Notes: generated by a model from the sequence alone, not told the origin. A DNA stretch of 64,000 nt from Rhodoferax bucti (GCF_005876985.1 NZ_VAHD01000003.1:124001-188000); one strand, 5' to 3'; positions 9,979-19,394 are shown, numbered from the stretch's first letter. Program-made: numbers and translations.

Positions 9979-11028
9979 ATGAGTGGCCTAGGGCGTTTCT
10001 TGGTTGATTACGAGAATCCGGACGCGGGCATTGGTCACTCGCTGGGTCATGTGAACAACGCCATCAAGATTTGCCTTCGCCACGGCCTGACTTTCGCCTA
10101 TGCCGAATCGCAGGTTCGCAAATCCAGCAAGAGCCAATGGGGCTGGCGGCTGCGTCAGTGGATACGTCGTCTGACGCTGCGGCAGGTGTATGAAACGCAC
10201 GATATCGGCAACGATATCAATGCCCTGTTTGCTTTTGTGCAGTTCACCGGGGATCGAGACGGGGTAGAACGCATGCTTCGAAAGAAGCAGCTCAAACTAG
10301 TCCAGCTTCCCGAGGCAGCGATCAGCATCCCGTCCAATGCCCAAGAGGATGACGACGTGTATCGTGCTGTGGACGCGGTCATTCGGTCCCATCCAGAGGA
10401 CGGGGTGGTCTTCCGTTTACCGGACAAGCGGATTGGCGATTTCGAGTACCAAGCCAGCAAGGCTTGGTTCAGGCGCTGTTATGACGCCGCAGGCAGCGGC
10501 CAGTTCCCTGCCCAGTATGTGCCCAGCATACCTCATACACTGAAGGTTGCTGTGCATATCCGGCGCGGGGATCTGTTGCCGGGGCGCCAGTTTGACGATT
10601 TGTCCAAGCGCATGCTCCCCGATGTCTGGTACCAGCGAATTCTTGAGAGAGTTCTGGATGCGAGTGGTGAGCGACCTGTCGTGGTGTACATAGTGAGCGA
10701 AGGCTTGGACGGCCGCTACTGTTCCGAGAAAGGGCAGGCCGTGGACTGGAGCAATGTCCTTCCGGCAGACCGGTGCAAGATTGTCGAGTTAATTGACAGT
10801 CCTTTTGTCCCATCTTTCCGCGTGCTGGTCGGTGCCGACATCTTGGTGGGGTCCAAAAGCGGAATGACCCATCTGGCTGGCATGCTTGGTGAGCACACCA
10901 AGTTCGTACCACGCATGTGGCATTCTTACCGAGGGGCTTGCCGTGTGTTTGAGTTGGGCGATGATATCGACGAACAGGCGCTGGCAGAGATTGCACGCCT
11001 GACCATGGAACTGAGTCTACCGGTTTAG
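9979..11028 (+). CDS. HxRRGD-motif glycosyltransferase (fucosyltransferase-like)
   Basis: 349 residues. KVAVHIRRGDLLPG near residue 185 matches the HxRRGD donor-site motif shared by alpha-1,2/alpha-1,6 and protein-O-fucosyltransferases (GT11/GT23/GT65 clan), and ADILVGSKSGMTHLAGMLG near 290 fits the third conserved block. The N-terminal ENPDAGIGHSLGHVNNAIK is a glycine-rich GT-B start. ATG 9979 is chosen for the upstream AAAGGCGG; an earlier frame start at 9925 has no such site. The substrate and exact family are not established. It ends convergently with the next gene, their stop codons overlapping. The 129 bases before it hold an AT-rich segment consistent with a promoter. Confidence 0.75.
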   Translation: MSGLGRFLVDYENPDAGIGHSLGHVNNAIKICLRHGLTFAYAESQVRKSSKSQWGWRLRQWIRRLTLRQVYETHDIGNDINALFAFVQFTGDRDGVERMLRKKQLKLVQLPEAAISIPSNAQEDDDVYRAVDAVIRSHPEDGVVFRLPDKRIGDFEYQASKAWFRRCYDAAGSGQFPAQYVPSIPHTLKVAVHIRRGDLLPGRQFDDLSKRMLPDVWYQRILERVLDASGERPVVVYIVSEGLDGRYCSEKGQAVDWSNVLPADRCKIVELIDSPFVPSFRVLVGADILVGSKSGMTHLAGMLGEHTKFVPRMWHSYRGACRVFELGDDIDEQALAEIARLTMELSLPV

Positions 11029-11972
11029 CTCTTGGGCTGGCCTGCGATACTAGGCTTGGTGCGACGTCCCAGCTGTGTGGCCCACCATGCCATCACTGCG
11101 CGTTCCAAGCGCGTGGTGAGTGTGAGCCAGCCGTTGCGTCGGTACTGGAATTCAGCATACAACTCATAGTTGGCTCGAAACGAGATTCCCGGTATTCGAC
11201 GGTTGATGGTTCGCATAAAGGCGGTTGCCTGCTTCCACCTCCGGGCCACGGGCATGGATTGGGGCACGATGCTTTGCCCGGTAATAGCCTGTACGTAGCG
11301 GGTTTGGATTGCCTTGAAGGAGTTGTTGGCAGTTTCTTTCTTCACCACACTGATTTGGCTTGGATGCAGGCGGTAGGTGAGCAAATGTTGTTCTATGTTG
11401 CGAAACCTGCCGCCATGGGCAGCGATATCGCACCATAGGCCGTAGTCTTCTGCATGGAGGTAGGCGGTGTCGTAGCGATGTTGTCGCAGTATGTCTGTGC
11501 GGATGCTGGTGCTGGGGTTGCACAAGGGGCAGTAAATGCTCAGCAGTGCCCGAATGTCGCTGTTGGAGGTGGCGGATCGCTGCGCTCGCCGTTTGCCACT
11601 TTGGCTGTCCAGCGAAATATGAAACGAGCCACATACATCGACCTCACCGCTCTGCAGCACTTTGAGCTGTTCCTCCAGTCGGCAGGGGTGCGCAATATCA
11701 TCTGCGTCCATGATGGCGATGAAACGCCCCTTGGCTTCGTCAAAACCCTTGTTGCGGGCAAAAATCAAGCCGTGGTTCTTTTCAAGAGGAATGATGTACA
11801 CACGCGGATCGGTCAGCGCATTCAAGTAGGCTAAGGTGCCATCGCGCGATCCATCGTCTACGATAATCAACTCGAAATCTGTATAGGTCTGTTTTAGCAG
11901 GCTCTGGATGCATTCATCAAGATAGGTTTGGGCGTTGTAGGTGCAGAGCACAATGGAAAAAACTGGCGACAT
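11025..11972 (-). CDS. GT2-family glycosyltransferase
   Basis: 315 residues with an N-terminal GT-A domain: FSIVLCTYNAQTYLDECIQSLLKQ, LIIVDDGSRDGT near residue 37, and the DxD-type IAIMDADDIAHP near residue 88. YLHAEDYGLWCDIAAHGG near 170 is the acceptor-side ED motif. It should transfer a sugar from a nucleotide-sugar onto a growing surface glycan at the cytoplasmic face. The C-terminal ~90 residues are basic and lack obvious membrane spans. It is transcribed toward the preceding gene, and its ATG at 11972 lies only four bases from the divergent start at 11977. Confidence 0.9.
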   Translation of the reverse strand: MSPVFSIVLCTYNAQTYLDECIQSLLKQTYTDFELIIVDDGSRDGTLAYLNALTDPRVYIIPLEKNHGLIFARNKGFDEAKGRFIAIMDADDIAHPCRLEEQLKVLQSGEVDVCGSFHISLDSQSGKRRAQRSATSNSDIRALLSIYCPLCNPSTSIRTDILRQHRYDTAYLHAEDYGLWCDIAAHGGRFRNIEQHLLTYRLHPSQISVVKKETANNSFKAIQTRYVQAITGQSIVPQSMPVARRWKQATAFMRTINRRIPGISFRANYELYAEFQYRRNGWLTLTTRLERAVMAWWATQLGRRTKPSIAGQPKS

Positions 11973-11976
11973 AACA

Positions 11977-13008
11977 ATGAAAAAACGTAAGGTGCTGTTC
12001 GTCGATGAGTCAGGCGGCGCTTGGCCTTGGGGCAGGCAATTGCGGGAAAAGGGCGGCGTCTGGGCGCAGAGCGCGTATACATTCGCTACCGATTGTACGG
12101 GGGGGTATGACTGGTTGGTGGTCTATTCCGCCTGGCCGGACGTCTCGCTGCTGACCTCGGTTCCCCGCAGCCGCCGTATCTTTGTGGCCGGCGAACCGGA
12201 GAGCTTTCACCGTTACCAAGCTCGGTTTCTGGAGCAGTTTGGGACCGTGATCACGACGCAACGTGGAACGCAACATCCAGGTGCAGTTCTCATGCAACCA
12301 GGGATCAACTGGTTTGCCGGTGTTCGTTTTCAGAGTGAGGCAGAGCGTTTTCGATCGATGTTGAAGTTTTCAGATTTTGAAGCCGGCAATCCAGTCAAGA
12401 CTAAGCTGTGTTCTGTTGTTTGCTCCAGCAATGCAGTAACACGAGGGCATCGTTTGAGAATCGAATTTGTTGAGCAGTTAAAACAGGAGTTCGGAGGGCA
12501 GATCGATTTTTTTGGTCGGGGTACCAGGACCATGGCCGACAAAGATGAGGCACTGTCCGAATATCGCTTCCATATCGCCCTGGAGAATTCGGTGCATCGG
12601 GATTATTGGACGGAGAAGCTGGCAGACCCTTTTCTGCGTGGGTGCTTTCCCATATACAGCGGATGTCCTAATTTGGATGACTATTTTCCGGATGGCAGTT
12701 ACGCACGTATTGACCTGGACAAGCCGCAGCAAGCCATAGACACCATCCGCGAGGTGTTGCGCAGCGAGCTAGACCGTTCCAGTTCTGAGCTGCGACAAGA
12801 GGCCAAGCGCCGGATCCTGTATGAGTACAACATCTTTGCCGAGTTGGAAAAACTCTATCCGCAACTTGAGCAACACAAAACGCCCAACTTCAATTTGGAG
12901 GAAAGTATCCCCACTCGGCTGTACTCCGACCATGAGGCCAAGGACTTCAAATTCAGTCGGCGTTTGCGTCGCTGGTTTCGCGATCGTTTGGGAGAGTCAG
13001 ACCGCTGA
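11977..13008 (+). CDS. GT10-like (alpha-1,3/4-fucosyltransferase family) glycosyltransferase
   Basis: 343 residues. The C-terminal half carries the GT10 signature: YRFHIALENSVHRDYWTEKL near residue 193, then FLRGCFPIYSGCPNLDDYFP, where the ENS...DYxTEK...PxYxG pattern binds the GDP-sugar. The N-terminal half is poorly conserved, as usual for the family. GDP-fucose is the usual donor but no GDP-fucose synthesis genes lie in this window. ATG 11977 follows the weakest possible spacing from the divergent gene; ATG 11953 and GTG 11941 are in-frame alternatives lying inside that gene. The 3' end overlaps the ligase-like gene on the other strand by 56 bases. Confidence 0.8.
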   Translation: MKKRKVLFVDESGGAWPWGRQLREKGGVWAQSAYTFATDCTGGYDWLVVYSAWPDVSLLTSVPRSRRIFVAGEPESFHRYQARFLEQFGTVITTQRGTQHPGAVLMQPGINWFAGVRFQSEAERFRSMLKFSDFEAGNPVKTKLCSVVCSSNAVTRGHRLRIEFVEQLKQEFGGQIDFFGRGTRTMADKDEALSEYRFHIALENSVHRDYWTEKLADPFLRGCFPIYSGCPNLDDYFPDGSYARIDLDKPQQAIDTIREVLRSELDRSSSELRQEAKRRILYEYNIFAELEKLYPQLEQHKTPNFNLEESIPTRLYSDHEAKDFKFSRRLRRWFRDRLGESDR

Positions 13009-14314
13009 ACAGGGCTGTCAGGAAGAACAGCAGTTCAATGAAGTGGCCTGTGCATACTTCGGTGGTGAGATAACTAATGGCGATCAGCGGGATAGTCCAA
13101 ACTATATAGTTACTCCAGAAATCGGTGTGCTTTTTTGCTCGAAGGTAACTGGCGATCAAGGGAATCCAGACCAGCAATAGCCCGGGTATTCCAAAGGCAA
13201 GCGCGAAGTCAAGCCAGCCGCTGTGTGTGGCTCCTCGGTTGTTTCCATCGGGTTTGTGGAAGTCACTCCACTTTTGGATTGCAAGCGCACCAAAAGAGTG
13301 TTTGATGAGTCCGTATCCCAGTGGATGATCTTTTAGCAGCTCCAGCCCCGCCCGCGCCCAAGACACTCTTTGGTAGGTGCTGACGTCTACCATAGTGCCA
13401 TTTTCATTGTTTGGGAACGGTGATGTATTGTCTTTCCAGTTGTTGTGTTGGTCGATCTGGATGCTAATCTTGTAATCTGAAACCAAGTTTGACCACGCAG
13501 GGTTGGTTTCAATGTGTTTACTGGCCGCGTAACCAAAGACCAAGAAACCTAGCATTATTGATGTAGCAAGACCTATTCGGTGCATCTTGAAATGGGTGCG
13601 ACGCAGTAATACCGAAATGAGGAATCCACCCATCAACAAAGCGAACATGGCAAACCCATTCTTGGTGTTGGCGAAGTAGTACATCAGTACGGTTGCTATC
13701 AGCCCAGCAAAGCTGTATAGATACCAGATCGGGCGCTCCGTTCTTTGCAGGGCAGACAAAGCCTTGATGAACATCACGGGGAGCAAGATGCTGCCAAAAA
13801 TGACCAGTGGTGTCTTACCCAAGTAGGGGGTCATGTAGAAGTTGGTGTGCACCCATTGTCCTGTTTGCGCAATCTCGTAGGCGTAGCGGACGCAGAAAAT
13901 TACAGTGGTTCCCGCGAGGCCCCAAATTAGCACGGACTGGTGGATTCGCTGCAAACGAAGGGATAGGTGTTGTGCGGGGTTGCGAACCAGGATGCCCAAG
14001 GCCAGCCCCATGCAGGCCGCCAGGCTGTTGCGCAGCCAGTCACCGGTTAATTCGCGCCATTGCTCTTCATGGTTGCCAGCAAGAAACAAAATATGAAAAG
14101 CAAGCCAGAGAAAAAATGAAAACAGCACGTGGACAGGCCATGCCTGCAGCGTCTTCAGTTGCTGAAGGTGCTTGCCCAAGATGAGTAGAGAAGCTAAGGA
14201 GCCGATGAGCAGCATAAGATGGCGTAGTCCCATTGTGTTGGGCAGAGGCCATATTGCTAACAGGACGGCGGCAGCAAATACGAGCACAGCTCCGGAGATC
14301 TTTGTGTTAACCAT
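12953..14314 (-). CDS. O-antigen ligase / polymerase-like membrane protein
   Basis: 453 residues with about ten or more hydrophobic spans, starting with ISGAVLVFAAAVLLAIWPLP. The large periplasmic loop and THSGWLDFALAFGIPGLLLV near residue 370 match the Wzy_C/WaaL-like domain (RVSWARAGLELLKDHPLGYG near 320). Such proteins join O-antigen to lipid A-core (WaaL) or polymerise repeat units (Wzy) in the periplasm; sequence alone does not decide, but the neighbouring msbA and core-type GT2 genes favour ligase. It is the last gene of a five-gene minus-strand operon starting at 18442. It looks richer in A/T than its neighbours, consistent with exchange of glycan genes. Confidence 0.8.
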   Translation of the reverse strand: MVNTKISGAVLVFAAAVLLAIWPLPNTMGLRHLMLLIGSLASLLILGKHLQQLKTLQAWPVHVLFSFFLWLAFHILFLAGNHEEQWRELTGDWLRNSLAACMGLALGILVRNPAQHLSLRLQRIHQSVLIWGLAGTTVIFCVRYAYEIAQTGQWVHTNFYMTPYLGKTPLVIFGSILLPVMFIKALSALQRTERPIWYLYSFAGLIATVLMYYFANTKNGFAMFALLMGGFLISVLLRRTHFKMHRIGLATSIMLGFLVFGYAASKHIETNPAWSNLVSDYKISIQIDQHNNWKDNTSPFPNNENGTMVDVSTYQRVSWARAGLELLKDHPLGYGLIKHSFGALAIQKWSDFHKPDGNNRGATHSGWLDFALAFGIPGLLLVWIPLIASYLRAKKHTDFWSNYIVWTIPLIAISYLTTEVCTGHFIELLFFLTALFSGLTLPNDRETSDANAD

Positions 14315-14327
14315 AGTTTTGAGCGGC

Positions 14328-15215
14328 TTAGGTACGACCTAGGGCACGGCGTAACCTACGCCCTAGTCTGGACGCCAGATGGCCGCCCTCGCTGGGCCAA
14401 TCCATTTCGCGCTCCCACGCAGATTGGTAGGTCACGCCGCAATAAAACTGTGCGAGGTCGGTTTCGTTGAGGCCATCAGAACGATCCTTGCGCAGTTGCC
14501 AAGCGTAGGCGTACATCTTGAAAAATGGCTGCGATGGTAGGAGTGGAATAGCGCGGTACTTCAGCAGCGCCTCACCATACCAGCGCATTTCGATTGGGTG
14601 CTGCACAATCAGCTCGGCAAAGTTCATTTGGCGGGGCTTGAGGAAATTCTCTTCCAGACTACTCCATACATCACGATGCCATACAGGACAGTTTGGACCG
14701 AAATTATAAAACTTGCCATCTCGCCCAATTTCTTGTTGAACCTGGATCGACTCCCTGCGAAAGTTATCTATGACCTTTTGTTTGCGCGCCATCGCGGCGG
14801 GAATGAGTATATCCCGGCATTCGTCGATGACGGTGTAGGGCACGCCATGTGCATTCAAGAACTCACGCTGATGAAAGGGGCGGATGAATTGGCAGTCTGA
14901 ATCCAAGCATAAGTAGGCCTGACTGTGGCCCAGGCGCCAGAATTCGGACTTGACGATTTGCTGCGAGAGATGGCCGGGTATTCTATTGACGATGTCGAGC
15001 GTGTGTGAAGGGTTGCTCAGGATGATGTCTTCGTCAGCAATCAGGGTGACCGTAATCCCGGAAAGGTATTCCTGAAACAGGGGAATGTCCGCTTGCGGGC
15101 ATGACACATAGAAGGAAATAGCGTCCGCGTTGTATTTTTCAATAGTCAAAGCCAAACGTTTGGCCCGTTTGACATCCACGCGATAACTTTTGCAATAGAG
15201 CGCAAAGGGTTTCAT
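14328..15215 (-). CDS. DUF6492-like putative glycan-modifying protein
   Basis: 295 residues, cytosolic in appearance. KPFALYCKSYRVDVKRAKRL at the N-terminus and YLCLDSDCQFIRPF near residue 100 (a DxD-like acidic triplet after a hydrophobic strand) resemble nucleotide-sugar transferases of the GT-A type, and the overall pattern recalls DUF6492 proteins. The function is not established; a glycosyltransferase role is inferred from the DxD-like motif and from its place between a polysaccharide deacetylase (ATGA overlap at 15212-15215) and the ligase-like gene 13 bases downstream. Confidence 0.6.
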   Translation of the reverse strand: MKPFALYCKSYRVDVKRAKRLALTIEKYNADAISFYVSCPQADIPLFQEYLSGITVTLIADEDIILSNPSHTLDIVNRIPGHLSQQIVKSEFWRLGHSQAYLCLDSDCQFIRPFHQREFLNAHGVPYTVIDECRDILIPAAMARKQKVIDNFRRESIQVQQEIGRDGKFYNFGPNCPVWHRDVWSSLEENFLKPRQMNFAELIVQHPIEMRWYGEALLKYRAIPLLPSQPFFKMYAYAWQLRKDRSDGLNETDLAQFYCGVTYQSAWEREMDWPSEGGHLASRLGRRLRRALGRT

Positions 15216-15928
15216 TGTCTAGCGTCTTCGTATCGCGTCGTGATTTTTGCAGCGAACTGCAACGGGTTGGTAGCCCGCGCCACCATGATGCGATTTAGCG
15301 CAAAAGGGTTATCGCCCGTTTGCACACGGCCCCGGCGTGTGCTCGTGGCAGTCAGGTAGCCGGCAGCTCGAACCATCTCCTCGTGCTCGGGTTTGAACCA
15401 GCCATAGGGGTAGCAAAAATGCCGGACTTCGGCGCCCAAAACCTGCTGCAACTCGTCCTTGGACTGCACGATCTGCCGCTGTGCTGCTTCGTCGGACAGC
15501 TCCGTTAGGTTGGCATGCGTCTGAGTGTGCGAGCCCACGTCCATACCAGCCCCGTGCCAGGCCAGCCAGTCTTGCTGTGTCATCAGTGGCTTCTGCGCCA
15601 CTTTCCCTGCGTCCCAGGCATTGGTACCGCCGACCATGCTGCTGACTCCATAGCAAGTTGCGGTGAAGCCGTTTGCTTTTAGGGAGGGCAGAGCGTGAAC
15701 CAGGTTGTTCTGATAGCCATCGTCAAACGTGATGCCCACTACCTTGCCTTGCTGCTCTCCGTGCAGATAGGGTTCCAGATCGCGCATGGACAGGCCTTTG
15801 TAGCCCATCAGGCGCAGCATGCGCATTTGCCAGCCAAACGAGGAGGGCGCCACGATGAGTCCGCGCAGTGCCGTACCACGCGGCGGCGGCTCGTCGATCT
15901 GGTGGTACATTAGGATGGGTATTTTCAT
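15212..15928 (-). CDS. Polysaccharide deacetylase family protein
   Basis: 238 residues of the NodB-homology (CE4) fold. ILMYHQID opens the domain; VGITFDDGYQNN near residue 67 has the catalytic Asp and metal-binding Asp (FDDG), GSHTQTHANL near 133 gives the HxxxH zinc motif, and HFCYPYGWF near 165 is motif 3. It removes acetyl groups from N-acetylated sugars; within this cluster the substrate is probably a lipid-linked or LPS sugar. There is no signal peptide, so a cytosolic or membrane-proximal site is likely. ATGA overlaps join it to msbA upstream and to the DUF6492-like gene downstream. Confidence 0.9.
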   Translation of the reverse strand: MKIPILMYHQIDEPPPRGTALRGLIVAPSSFGWQMRMLRLMGYKGLSMRDLEPYLHGEQQGKVVGITFDDGYQNNLVHALPSLKANGFTATCYGVSSMVGGTNAWDAGKVAQKPLMTQQDWLAWHGAGMDVGSHTQTHANLTELSDEAAQRQIVQSKDELQQVLGAEVRHFCYPYGWFKPEHEEMVRAAGYLTATSTRRGRVQTGDNPFALNRIMVARATNPLQFAAKITTRYEDARQ

Positions 15929-17658
15929 GTCTGCAATCTCTGGAGGTTGGCGTAGTAGCCATTGCGTTGAATCAGGGTCGCATGATTGCCAGACTCCACG
16001 ATACGCCCTTGATCCAATACCACGATCAGGTCTGCCCGCTCAATAGTGCTCAGTCGATGCGCAATTACCAAGGTCGTTCGGTTACGCATGAGGGTGGCCA
16101 AGGCATCCTGCACCACGCGCTCTGACTCGGTATCCAGGGCCGAGGTGGCCTCGTCGAGGATGAGAATGGGCGCATCCTTGAGCAAGGCACGCGCAATCGC
16201 AATGCGCTGTCGCTGACCACCTGATAGTGCCGTGCCATTTTCCCCCGTCAGTGTGTCGAGCCCTTGGGGTAGTTGGCAAATAAATTCCCAAGCATGGGCC
16301 GCAACGGCAGCTTCCTGTACTTTGGAGTCATCGGCATTAAGCGACTGGCCGAAGGCGATATTGGCACGAATACTGTCATTGAGCAGAACGATATCCTGAC
16401 TGACCAATGCGATGTGCTCGCGCAGGTTGGACAGTGCAAGTGTGGCGATGTCGATACCGTCCACGGTGATGTGGCCAGAGTCTGGTTTGTAAAAACGGGG
16501 AATCAGAGCAGCCACCGTACTTTTTCCGCCGCCAGATGCGCCCACCAGGGCGATGGTCTGGCCGGGTTGTATCTGCAGGTTGATATTGTGTAAAGCCAAC
16601 TTGTCGTTGCCGGGATAGCGGAAGCTTACGTTTTCGAAGCGAATGTCACCCTTACAGTTCGGTAAACGCGCCTGACCTTCGTCGGCTTCCACCGGTGCAT
16701 CCAACACCCCAAATACGCTTTCGCAAGCAGCCAAGCCACGCTGCAAAATAGGACTGATAGTAGTGAGCTGTTTGATCGGCGAGATCAGCAATAGCATAGC
16801 GGTGATGAAGGAAACGAACCCACCCGCAGTATCTCCCGCCTGCCCCATGGAGCGGCTGAGCGCCATGTAGATGATGAATGCAATCGCGATAGAGGCTGTC
16901 ATGTGGGTGATCGGCGTGAGAGCGGAGGCGGGTACTGCCTCTTTCATCATGCTACGGCGAAAGCTTTCAGTGACATTATGGAAGCGCTCTTTCTGTTGCC
17001 CTTGAGCGCCGTAGATTTTGATGACTTTATTAGCTGCAGTAGTCTCTTCGACGGTATGGGCTACCGCTCGCAGTGACTCCAAGCTAGCTCTGCTCGCCTT
17101 GCGTATGCGGTGGCCAAAGCTCTGTATCAAAACAGCAATCACGGGCCCCACAGTGAGTGTGATCAGAGTTAGCTTCCAGTCTAAGTAGAGCAGGTAAGAC
17201 AACAACGCCACAGCAGTAAGTGACTCACGCACTGCAGTGATGAGCACATTGGTGGCTGCTTGGTTTATCCCGTCCACATCATTGTGGATGCGCGTAATCC
17301 AGTACGACGCAGGTTGTGTTTGGAATGACTGTGTTGGGGCACCGAGTAGTTTGTCGAAGACTGCGCGTCGCAAATCCACCACCAAACGCGTGGAAACCCA
17401 CGTCATCAGGTAATTGGTCACGAAGGACAATACTCCACGAGCGAGAAATAGCAGCACGATACTCGCGGGAATCAGCAAAACCATGCGTTCTTCCGTGGTG
17501 CGAAACCCGCTGTCCAGCAGATGCTTCATGATCGCCGGAAACACCGGCTCGGTGGCAGCAGTGCACACCATGCAAATGACGGCGATGGTGAGGGCTTTCC
17601 AATAAGGACGCAGGAAACCTAGTAATCGCAGGTACAGCGCGCGGTCAGCTTTGGTCAT
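15925..17658 (-). CDS. msbA: Lipid A export ABC transporter, permease/ATPase MsbA
   Basis: 577 residues: a six-span ABC type 1 exporter domain (residues ~20-310) fused to a nucleotide-binding domain. Walker A is GASGGGKST near residue 370, the signature is LSGGQRQR near 475, Walker B is ILILDEATSALD near 497, with the switch His in VIAHRLST. MsbA dimers flip lipid A-core across the inner membrane. I start at ATG 17658 (MTKADRALYLRLLGFLRPYW), which overlaps the upstream GT2 gene by 14 bases; the longer frame to 17700 adds only read-through. Position in a glycan operon agrees with LPS export. The substrate is inferred from family and context. Confidence 0.92.
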   Translation of the reverse strand: MTKADRALYLRLLGFLRPYWKALTIAVICMVCTAATEPVFPAIMKHLLDSGFRTTEERMVLLIPASIVLLFLARGVLSFVTNYLMTWVSTRLVVDLRRAVFDKLLGAPTQSFQTQPASYWITRIHNDVDGINQAATNVLITAVRESLTAVALLSYLLYLDWKLTLITLTVGPVIAVLIQSFGHRIRKASRASLESLRAVAHTVEETTAANKVIKIYGAQGQQKERFHNVTESFRRSMMKEAVPASALTPITHMTASIAIAFIIYMALSRSMGQAGDTAGGFVSFITAMLLLISPIKQLTTISPILQRGLAACESVFGVLDAPVEADEGQARLPNCKGDIRFENVSFRYPGNDKLALHNINLQIQPGQTIALVGASGGGKSTVAALIPRFYKPDSGHITVDGIDIATLALSNLREHIALVSQDIVLLNDSIRANIAFGQSLNADDSKVQEAAVAAHAWEFICQLPQGLDTLTGENGTALSGGQRQRIAIARALLKDAPILILDEATSALDTESERVVQDALATLMRNRTTLVIAHRLSTIERADLIVVLDQGRIVESGNHATLIQRNGYYANLQRLQT

Positions 17659-18442
17659 GTTCAGGCAATGATGGCTTGGTAGGTGAGCGCCAAGCCTCAC
17701 CCTTTTGGATCTCCAAAGCCTTTACATAACGGTAAAAGGTACCCTCAAAATTGCCCACGGCAATCACCAACCCCGCCCAACCATCCAAAAAGCCGAGTTT
17801 AAAAAGGTAGTGCTTCCAGAACGCCCACTTTGCATGAATCAGCGCTGTCCACATTGAAATTTTCTTGTGTTTGATTTTCTCAGCACCCAAGGTGGAGTAT
17901 CGGTTGGCCTTGTGCATAACTTCGGCCATGTTCTTGAATGGAAATTGCCATATGGCAGACTGCATATGCCCAATCGGTTTGGGTGAATGCAGTACATAGC
18001 CTTCGTGCACAGGCTTGAAATCGTAGCTCATGGCTCCTCGCCGAAACAGCTGAGGCTGACGGTAATTGGGGTACCAGCCGGAATGTTTTATCCAACGTCC
18101 CATAAAGAAGTTGCGTCTAGGCGTGTGGTAAGCGTCTAGTTCACCTCGAGCAACAAGATCTTGAATTTCTCGTGCCACCTCGGGCGTACATCTCTCGTCA
18201 GCATCCAGGCTGAAGATCCAGTCGTGAGTGCAAGCGGCTAACGCTTGATTTCGCAAATCACCAAAGCCTTTGAAATCTACTTGCACCACTTTGGCGCCCA
18301 ATTGAGTGGCCAATTCCGAAGTGCCATCCGTGCTGTACGAATCCACGAGGATGATTTCATCTGCCCACGATACGCTCTCAATTGCTGAACGCACCTTTTC
18401 GACTTCGTTGTAGGCAATGATGTAGACGGAAATAGTGGGCAT
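17645..18442 (-). CDS. GT2 glycosyltransferase, WaaE/KdtX-like LPS core type
   Basis: 265 residues. The N-terminal GT-A fold shows ISVYIIAYNEVEKVRSAIES, EIILVDSYSTDGT near residue 30 and WIFSLDADERCTPE near 87 (DxD). The stretch ARGELDAYHTPRRNFFMGRW and the C-terminal FWKHYLFKLGFLDGWAGLVI are characteristic of the WaaE/KdtX group that adds glucose to the inner-core heptose, often encoded near msbA or waaA. ATG 18442 fits the family start; the frame to 18481 is not needed. It heads the five-gene minus-strand operon. Confidence 0.87.
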   Translation of the reverse strand: MPTISVYIIAYNEVEKVRSAIESVSWADEIILVDSYSTDGTSELATQLGAKVVQVDFKGFGDLRNQALAACTHDWIFSLDADERCTPEVAREIQDLVARGELDAYHTPRRNFFMGRWIKHSGWYPNYRQPQLFRRGAMSYDFKPVHEGYVLHSPKPIGHMQSAIWQFPFKNMAEVMHKANRYSTLGAEKIKHKKISMWTALIHAKWAFWKHYLFKLGFLDGWAGLVIAVGNFEGTFYRYVKALEIQKGEAWRSPTKPSLPEHDQS

Positions 18443-18539
18443 GGAGTGATAACATTCGGCCGGTTTTTGGTCCCCGGCCAAGCCGAGGCCCCCTCCGTTG
18501 CAGAACAGCTAGTTCAAAGGCGGCTTAGTCTATTCGAAA
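18443..18539. promoter_or_regulatory. Divergent intergenic region between two GT2 genes
   Basis: This 97-base gap separates the starts of two oppositely oriented GT2 genes and must contain promoters for both the msbA operon (minus) and the GT2-tolB direction (plus). I could not identify a convincing pair of -35/-10 boxes by eye. Confidence 0.4.
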
Positions 18540-19394
18540 ATGCCAACCACCGCGCTGATTTCCATTGTCATTACGACCTATAACAGGAGCGATGCCCTGA
18601 AGTGCGTATTAAGGGCTCTAGAGCAGCAAACGGATACCAATTTTGAGGTGGTGGTCGCTGACGACGGATCTACAGACGCACATGTAACGCAAGTGCAATC
18701 GGCCCAACAATCACTGCATTTCCCCATCACCCATGTTTGGCACCCAGACGTGGGCTTTACCGCTGCCAAGGTGCGTAACCTCGGGGTTGCTGCGAGCGCA
18801 GGCACCTACTTGATTTTGCTTGACGGTGACTGTGTGCCCGATGTTGATTTTGTGGCGCGGCACCGCTTGCTGGCAGAACCTCGCTGCTTCATCAACGGTA
18901 GCAGGGTCCTTTTAACCGAAGCCTTCACGCATGAGGCGTTGTCTGGGCGGGTGGATTTGGTCCATCAATCTCCGGCGACATGGTTGATGCGGCGGATCCG
19001 CAAACAATGTAGTAAATGGGTGGGGTGGATGCGTCTGCCGGACATTTCCTTACGCCGCCAGCCTGATTTCAAGTGGAAAGGTATCCGCAGCTGCAATATG
19101 TCGCTTTGGAAGAGTGACTACGTTGACATCAACGGCTTCGACGAGACTTTCGTTGGCTGGGGTCATGAAGACGCTGATTTTGTGCTGAGGCTCCACAACG
19201 CGGGTTTGACCCGGAAGAATGGATTCTTCGCCACAGAGGTCTACCACCTCTGGCACCGTGAGAGCAGCCGCGACATGGAAAATCAAAATGCGCAGCGAGT
19301 GAGGGAACGAATTCACAGCAAGCAGATCCAAGCAACCCTTGGCTATCGGCAAAGTTTGGCATTCGAGGGTGTGCGCATCCATAGAAAGAGATAA
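18540..19394 (+). CDS. GT2 glycosyltransferase with galactosyltransferase-type C-terminus
   Basis: 284 residues. [33 protein letters not shown] near residue 35 and [14 protein letters not shown] near 92 define the GT-A fold. The C-terminal block [20 protein letters not shown] and [18 protein letters not shown] near residue 210 match the Glyco_transf_7C (galactosyltransferase/GT27-like) motif GWGxEDxD. It probably adds a sugar to surface glycan; the donor is unknown. tolB begins ten bases downstream, so this gene and the tol-pal genes may share a transcript. Confidence 0.88.
   Translation: MPTTALISIVITTYNRSDALKCVLRALEQQTDTNFEVVVADDGSTDAHVTQVQSAQQSLHFPITHVWHPDVGFTAAKVRNLGVAASAGTYLILLDGDCVPDVDFVARHRLLAEPRCFINGSRVLLTEAFTHEALSGRVDLVHQSPATWLMRRIRKQCSKWVGWMRLPDISLRRQPDFKWKGIRSCNMSLWKSDYVDINGFDETFVGWGHEDADFVLRLHNAGLTRKNGFFATEVYHLWHRESSRDMENQNAQRVRERIHSKQIQATLGYRQSLAFEGVRIHRKR

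Noticed and set aside
17013..17070. Repeat-like TTATTAGCTGC segment in msbA
   Set aside because: Similarity covers only about ten bases and the encoded residues are part of the conserved transporter helix.
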